Shown here: positions 5,472-8,476 of the stretch, piece by piece
Numbering within the stretch: position 1 is the first letter of the stretch
Layout: every line of letters begins with the position of its first letter
From: CAYMSA01 sp964392965
Lineage (GTDB): Bacteria > Actinomycetota > Coriobacteriia > Anaerosomatales > Anaerosomataceae
Assembly: GCA_964392965.1 (NCBI GenBank)
Contig: CAYMSA010000072.1
Coordinates: forward strand, 1 to 8,476
Length of the DNA stretch: 8,476 bases
Reading direction: 5' to 3'
Position numbers and translations under genes: made by a program
Notes under the pieces: model-generated
The model's database searches: none
The model's input: only the letters and a program-made list of their open reading frames with translations
What the model was told of the DNA's origin: nothing

Positions 5472-7310
5472 ATGGAACTGGATCGCAGGTCGTTTCTGAA
5501 AGGCGCCGCCAGTGTGGGACTACTGGGGGCGACGGCGGGCCTCGTCGGATGTTCCGGCGACTCCTCGGTGGATGACGCCGACGGCGCGAGCACCACGACC
5601 GTCCGTCCCAAGGGCTATATGTGCGACGAGGACTGGCTGGGCGCTGCGCCGGCGATCGCCGACGGCGACATCGCCGAGACGAAGAGCTTTGACGTGGTCG
5701 TGGTCGGCGGCGGCCACGCAGGCACACAGGCGGCGCTTGCGGCGGCCCAGGGGGGCGCCAAGGTGGCCGTCATCGAGAAGCATCTCGACGGCGAGATCAT
5801 CTACCGCGGTGACGACATCTGCTCCTACAACTCGGAGCTGATGAAGAGTTGGGGCTTTGGTCCCTACGACCTCGAGGACATCGTGAACGAATACGTGCGC
5901 CGCGCCAACGGTCGCTGCGACGCATCCGTCATCCGCAGTTTCGTCTACAACTCCGGTGAGATGATGGACAACCTGGTTTCGCTCATCCCCGAGACCTCCA
6001 ACCTCCTCGACCGCGATGGCGGCCAGTGCATCGTTCAGACAGCGTATGAGAAGCCGAACGGGAGCGACTACCCCATCGAGATCGCCGGCTACAAGATGTG
6101 GGCCTCGACCATACAGACCATCGGCACGCAGAACGAGAGCCCCGTCGGCAAGAAGCAGCTGACCGGCATCTCGCGCCTCGCTGAGATCGAGACATACTGC
6201 CGCGACGCCGCCGAGGACCTCGGTGCCGAGTGGTTCTGCGGGCACACCGCCGTTGAGTGCACACTGGGCACCGAGGGCGCCGTCACCGGCGTGATCGCGC
6301 AGAACGCTGACGGCGCGTACGTGAAGTTCGAGGCCGCCAAAGCCGTCATCCTGGCTTCGGGCGACTTCGGCGCCAACCCGGACATGGTGTGGGAGCTCTG
6401 CTCGGAGTGCGGTGAGCTTGCCGAACGCAACGGCGTGGAGCGCTCGAAGCTCATCGGCATGACCGACTGCGACGGATCCGGCCACAAGATGGGCTGCTGG
6501 GCCGGTGGCGCCATCGAAGGACATCCGCGTCCGGTCGCCGGCGACGCGCCATCGATCTCGTTCGGCCCCTGGGGCTCGGCGCCGTGCCTGTGGATGAACT
6601 GCCAGGGCAACCGCTTCATGAACGAGTCATTCTCGAGCATGGTGCTCGCGTGCTCCGTACGGCAACCGATCGCCGCCGAGGGCATGACGGGCAACTTCGC
6701 GATCATGGACAGCAAGTACATGCAGTACATCCAGGCCGCTGGCCTCGACCACGGCGCGCCCAACTGGGGCTTCCCGGAGGGCATCGAGAAGTTCCAGGTT
6801 GCGATGGAGGCACTCGATCCGTCGGCCAAGCAGGGCGAGGTCCCCGGCCTGGAGATCGCGAGCAAGAGCTTCGCGATGATGAGCGTGGTCTTCGTCGGCA
6901 ATACGATCGAGGAGGCGCTCGCCAACGCGGGCCTGAGCGGTGACGCCCTTACTCGTGCTGTCGAGAGCGTGGCACGCTACAACGAGCTCTGTGCGGCGGG
7001 AGTCGATACCGACTTCGGCAAGGGCGCTGAGGCGCTCATCGCCATCGACACGGCGCCCTTCTACGTCGCCACGCAGGCGACCAGCCGTCTGTACGGCCCG
7101 GGCCTCAACACTCTCGCTGGGCTCGTGACCAACAGCGACTATCAGGTGCTCACCATGGATCGCACTGCCATCGTGCCGGGTCTGTACGCCGTAGGCAACA
7201 CGATGGGCCAGCGCTACGGCAACCAGTACACCACGCCCTCGGCGGGCAACAACATGGGCAACGCCCTGACGAGTGGCCGAGTGGCCGGCAAGCACGCAGC
7301 AGCGCTGTAG
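5472..7310 (+). CDS. Tat-exported, lipid-anchored FAD-dependent oxidoreductase (fumarate reductase flavoprotein-like)
   Basis: The 612-aa protein begins with a twin-arginine signal, RRSFLKG (5-11), a hydrophobic stretch and a lipobox LVGC ending at C27. It is therefore predicted to fold in the cytoplasm with its flavin, cross by Tat and be anchored outside as a lipoprotein. The FAD-binding Rossmann fold starts at DVVVVGGGHAG (74-84). Other family landmarks are GSGHKMGCWAGGA (about 335-347), GNRFMNE (379-385), and the C-terminal FAD-contacting region LYAVGNTMGQ to AGNNMGNALTSGRVAG (571-606). This is the FAD_binding_2 family (fumarate, urocanate and ketosteroid reductases/dehydrogenases). No haem CxxCH motif and no FMN-binding domain are present, so electrons must come from a separate partner, and none is encoded in the window. 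Residues equivalent to the fumarate reductase catalytic arginines appear replaced, so fumarate is unlikely to be the substrate. The ATG at 5472 follows a purine-rich GGGAAGGGAAAGGGC; it is the start that places the Tat motif at the N-terminus. Substrate unknown; an organic electron acceptor is inferred. Confidence 0.9.
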   Translation: MELDRRSFLKGAASVGLLGATAGLVGCSGDSSVDDADGASTTTVRPKGYMCDEDWLGAAPAIADGDIAETKSFDVVVVGGGHAGTQAALAAAQGGAKVAVIEKHLDGEIIYRGDDICSYNSELMKSWGFGPYDLEDIVNEYVRRANGRCDASVIRSFVYNSGEMMDNLVSLIPETSNLLDRDGGQCIVQTAYEKPNGSDYPIEIAGYKMWASTIQTIGTQNESPVGKKQLTGISRLAEIETYCRDAAEDLGAEWFCGHTAVECTLGTEGAVTGVIAQNADGAYVKFEAAKAVILASGDFGANPDMVWELCSECGELAERNGVERSKLIGMTDCDGSGHKMGCWAGGAIEGHPRPVAGDAPSISFGPWGSAPCLWMNCQGNRFMNESFSSMVLACSVRQPIAAEGMTGNFAIMDSKYMQYIQAAGLDHGAPNWGFPEGIEKFQVAMEALDPSAKQGEVPGLEIASKSFAMMSVVFVGNTIEEALANAGLSGDALTRAVESVARYNELCAAGVDTDFGKGAEALIAIDTAPFYVATQATSRLYGPGLNTLAGLVTNSDYQVLTMDRTAIVPGLYAVGNTMGQRYGNQYTTPSAGNNMGNALTSGRVAGKHAAAL

Positions 7311-7313
7311 AGA

Positions 7314-7327
7314 CGCGGGGCCCCGCG
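7314..7327. repeat. 14-nt G+C palindrome just after the flavoprotein stop codon
   Basis: CGCGGGGCCCCGCG is a perfect palindrome beginning 4 bases after the TAG at 7308-7310. It has no natural loop and no T-run. It could protect the 3' end of the transcript or be chance in G+C-rich DNA. Confidence 0.3.
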
Positions 7328-7378
7328 GCGCGTCCAAGAGGTGCGCGGCGCATGTATGCGAGCAATGCACGTGCACCG

Positions 7379-7408
7379 GAAGAGGACGGGCAGCTGCCCG
7401 TCCTCTTC
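7379..7408. terminator. Perfect 30-nt palindrome, likely bidirectional terminator
   Basis: The 15 bases GAAGAGGACGGGCAG (7379-7393) are followed directly by their exact reverse complement (7394-7408). The transcript would form a strong stem of about 13 bp closed by a tetraloop from GCAGCTGC. The pyrimidine-rich 3' arm (TCCTCTTCTC) is the closest thing to a T-tract. It lies in the 161-base gap between two convergent genes, so one element could end both transcripts. No other gene is visible in this gap. Confidence 0.65.
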
Positions 7409-7471
7409 TCGTCACCAGCGCAGGCACACATGCACATCGCATCCGGCACCGGTCGCTCCGCCCCTCCCGTC

Positions 7472-8476
7472 TCAGCGCCGCTCGGCCCCCTGGCGCACCA
7501 TCCGTCTGACACCCGCCGTGAGCCCCGCGATCGCGGCTGCCGAAAGCGCCGTGACGCCGAGGACGGCGCCGAACTCGGCCAACGTGGGCACCGCAAGCTC
7601 GAAGAACTCGCGTGCGAAGGGCACGGCGAACACGCCCGCGAGCAGCCCCACCATCGCGGAGACGACGCCCGCCTTCCAGCCCCGGATGGGCCATTCGAGC
7701 ACGACGATCACCGCGAGACTCACGAGCGTGAGCACGAGCGTGCTGAGCGTGCGCGCATGCTCGAGCGACACGCCCCACGCGCGGGCGGCGAGGAACGTGA
7801 CGAAGACCGCCACCACGACCACCGCGCCCGACGGGGCCGCGAAGCGGAAGACGCGGTCCACGAAGCCCGGCCGGTAGCGGCGCGGGTTGGGGCCGAGGGC
7901 GAAGAAGAACGCCGGGATGCCGATGGCGAGACTGCCCGCGAGCGTGATGTGACGCGGCAGGAACGGGTACGGCAGGCCGGCTACGCCCACTGCAATCGCG
8001 AGCAGAAACGCCCAGACGCTCTTGGTGAGGAAGAGGTTGGCCACACGCTCGGCGTTGGCCACGACGCGGCGGCCCTCGGCCATGATGAGCGGCACGGTCG
8101 CGAAGCGGTTGTCGAGCAGCACGACCTGCGCGACCGCGCGCGCTGCGGGGACGCCCGCGCCCATCGCTATGCCGAGGTCGGCCTGCTTGAGCGCGAGGAC
8201 GTCGTTCACGCCGTCGCCGGTCATGGCGACCGTCCGGCCGTCGGCCTGCAGCGCCGCCACCATCGCCGACTTCTGCTCGGGCATCACCCGGCCGAAGACC
8301 GCGTGGTCGCGCATCGCCGGAAGCAGCGCGGCCGAGTCAAGTTCGCGTGCATCGAGCGCGGAGGCCGCGCCGGGAACGCCCGCCGTGGCGGCGATCGTCG
8401 AGACGGTCCGCGCGCTGTCGCCCGAGATGATGCGGATGTCGATGCCCTCCTCGCCGAGGTAGCGCACGGTATCGGC
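7472..8476 (-). CDS. Cation-translocating P-type ATPase, CtpE-like (probable Ca2+), C-terminal part only
   Basis: The frame is open to the right edge, so the start and most of the protein lie beyond the window; 334 residues are visible, ending at TGA (7472-7474). They begin in the nucleotide/phosphorylation domain (RIISGDSARTV, the counterpart of TGDN) and include FGRVMPEQK and the hinge motif MTGDGVND (8201-8224). Six membrane helices follow, starting near SVWAFLLAIAVGVAG and ending near VLGVTALSAAAIAGL. The stretch AVAQVVLLDNRFATVPLIMAEGRRV and the PFLPRHITLAGSLAIGIPAFFFALGPN segment closely recall mycobacterial CtpE, reported as a calcium-uptake ATPase, and related PacL-like proteins. The protein is clearly not of the heavy-metal P1B class of the nearby copA: no CPC-YN-MxxSS pattern appears in the visible part and it has six C-terminal helices. 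The ion is inferred from family resemblance. The DKTGT site is expected just outside the window. Confidence 0.9.
   Translation of the reverse strand, partial: ADTVRYLGEEGIDIRIISGDSARTVSTIAATAGVPGAASALDARELDSAALLPAMRDHAVFGRVMPEQKSAMVAALQADGRTVAMTGDGVNDVLALKQADLGIAMGAGVPAARAVAQVVLLDNRFATVPLIMAEGRRVVANAERVANLFLTKSVWAFLLAIAVGVAGLPYPFLPRHITLAGSLAIGIPAFFFALGPNPRRYRPGFVDRVFRFAAPSGAVVVVAVFVTFLAARAWGVSLEHARTLSTLVLTLVSLAVIVVLEWPIRGWKAGVVSAMVGLLAGVFAVPFAREFFELAVPTLAEFGAVLGVTALSAAAIAGLTAGVRRMVRQGAERR

Noticed and set aside
5520..6524. 334-aa minus-strand frame opposite the flavoprotein
   Set aside because: It runs antisense to the Tat signal and Rossmann region of a well-supported gene and has no family resemblance.
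6627..7778. 383-aa minus-strand frame spanning the flavoprotein 3' half and the intergenic gap
   Set aside because: It is antisense to the clearly real flavoprotein and crosses the terminator region; composition is typical of a shadow frame.

Overview
The window is high-G+C DNA with tightly packed genes. A membrane-bound LuxR-type regulator sits divergently next to a Tat-exported fumarate-reductase-like flavoprotein. That pairing is characteristic of anaerobic Coriobacteriia (Actinomycetota; Eggerthellales and relatives such as the Anaerosomatales/OPB41 lineage). The regulator pairing and a catalytically altered group-4-hydrogenase-like subunit suggest an anaerobe with versatile respiration. 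The species cannot be named from this sequence.

Layout, left to right. (1) Bases 1-1299 (+) hold the 3' part of a fused NuoC/NuoD-like large subunit of a membrane-bound hydrogenase-related complex (HyfG/HycE-like). All four [NiFe]-ligand cysteines are replaced, so it fits the Ehr (energy-converting hydrogenase-related) class rather than a true hydrogenase. (2) Bases 1342-3720 (-) hold a complete Cu+-type P1B ATPase (CopA), convergent with the first gene across a 42-base gap that contains a hairpin. (3) Bases 3781-5241 (-) hold a 12-TM membrane protein with a C-terminal LuxR helix-turn-helix, 60 bases upstream of copA on the same strand. (4) Bases 5242-5471 are a divergent control region with a perfect 11-bp inverted repeat, the likely operator. 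(5) Bases 5472-7310 (+) hold a 612-aa FAD-dependent reductase with a Tat signal and a lipobox. (6) Bases 7311-7471 are a convergent gap with a perfect 30-nt palindrome, a likely bidirectional terminator. (7) Bases 7472-8476 (-) hold the C-terminal third or so of a CtpE-like cation (probably Ca2+) P-type ATPase that runs off the right edge.

The regulator, inverted repeat and flavoprotein read as one functional module. The membrane regulator probably senses a small molecule and controls its own gene and an extracytoplasmic lipoprotein reductase for an unknown electron acceptor. The reductase lacks the fumarate reductase catalytic residues as aligned by eye, so its substrate is open. Sampled lines inside this module are about 60-63% G+C against about 68-77% in the flanking genes, suggesting a separately acquired cassette between the ATPase genes. 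No RNA genes, CRISPR arrays, transposases or insertion sequences were seen.
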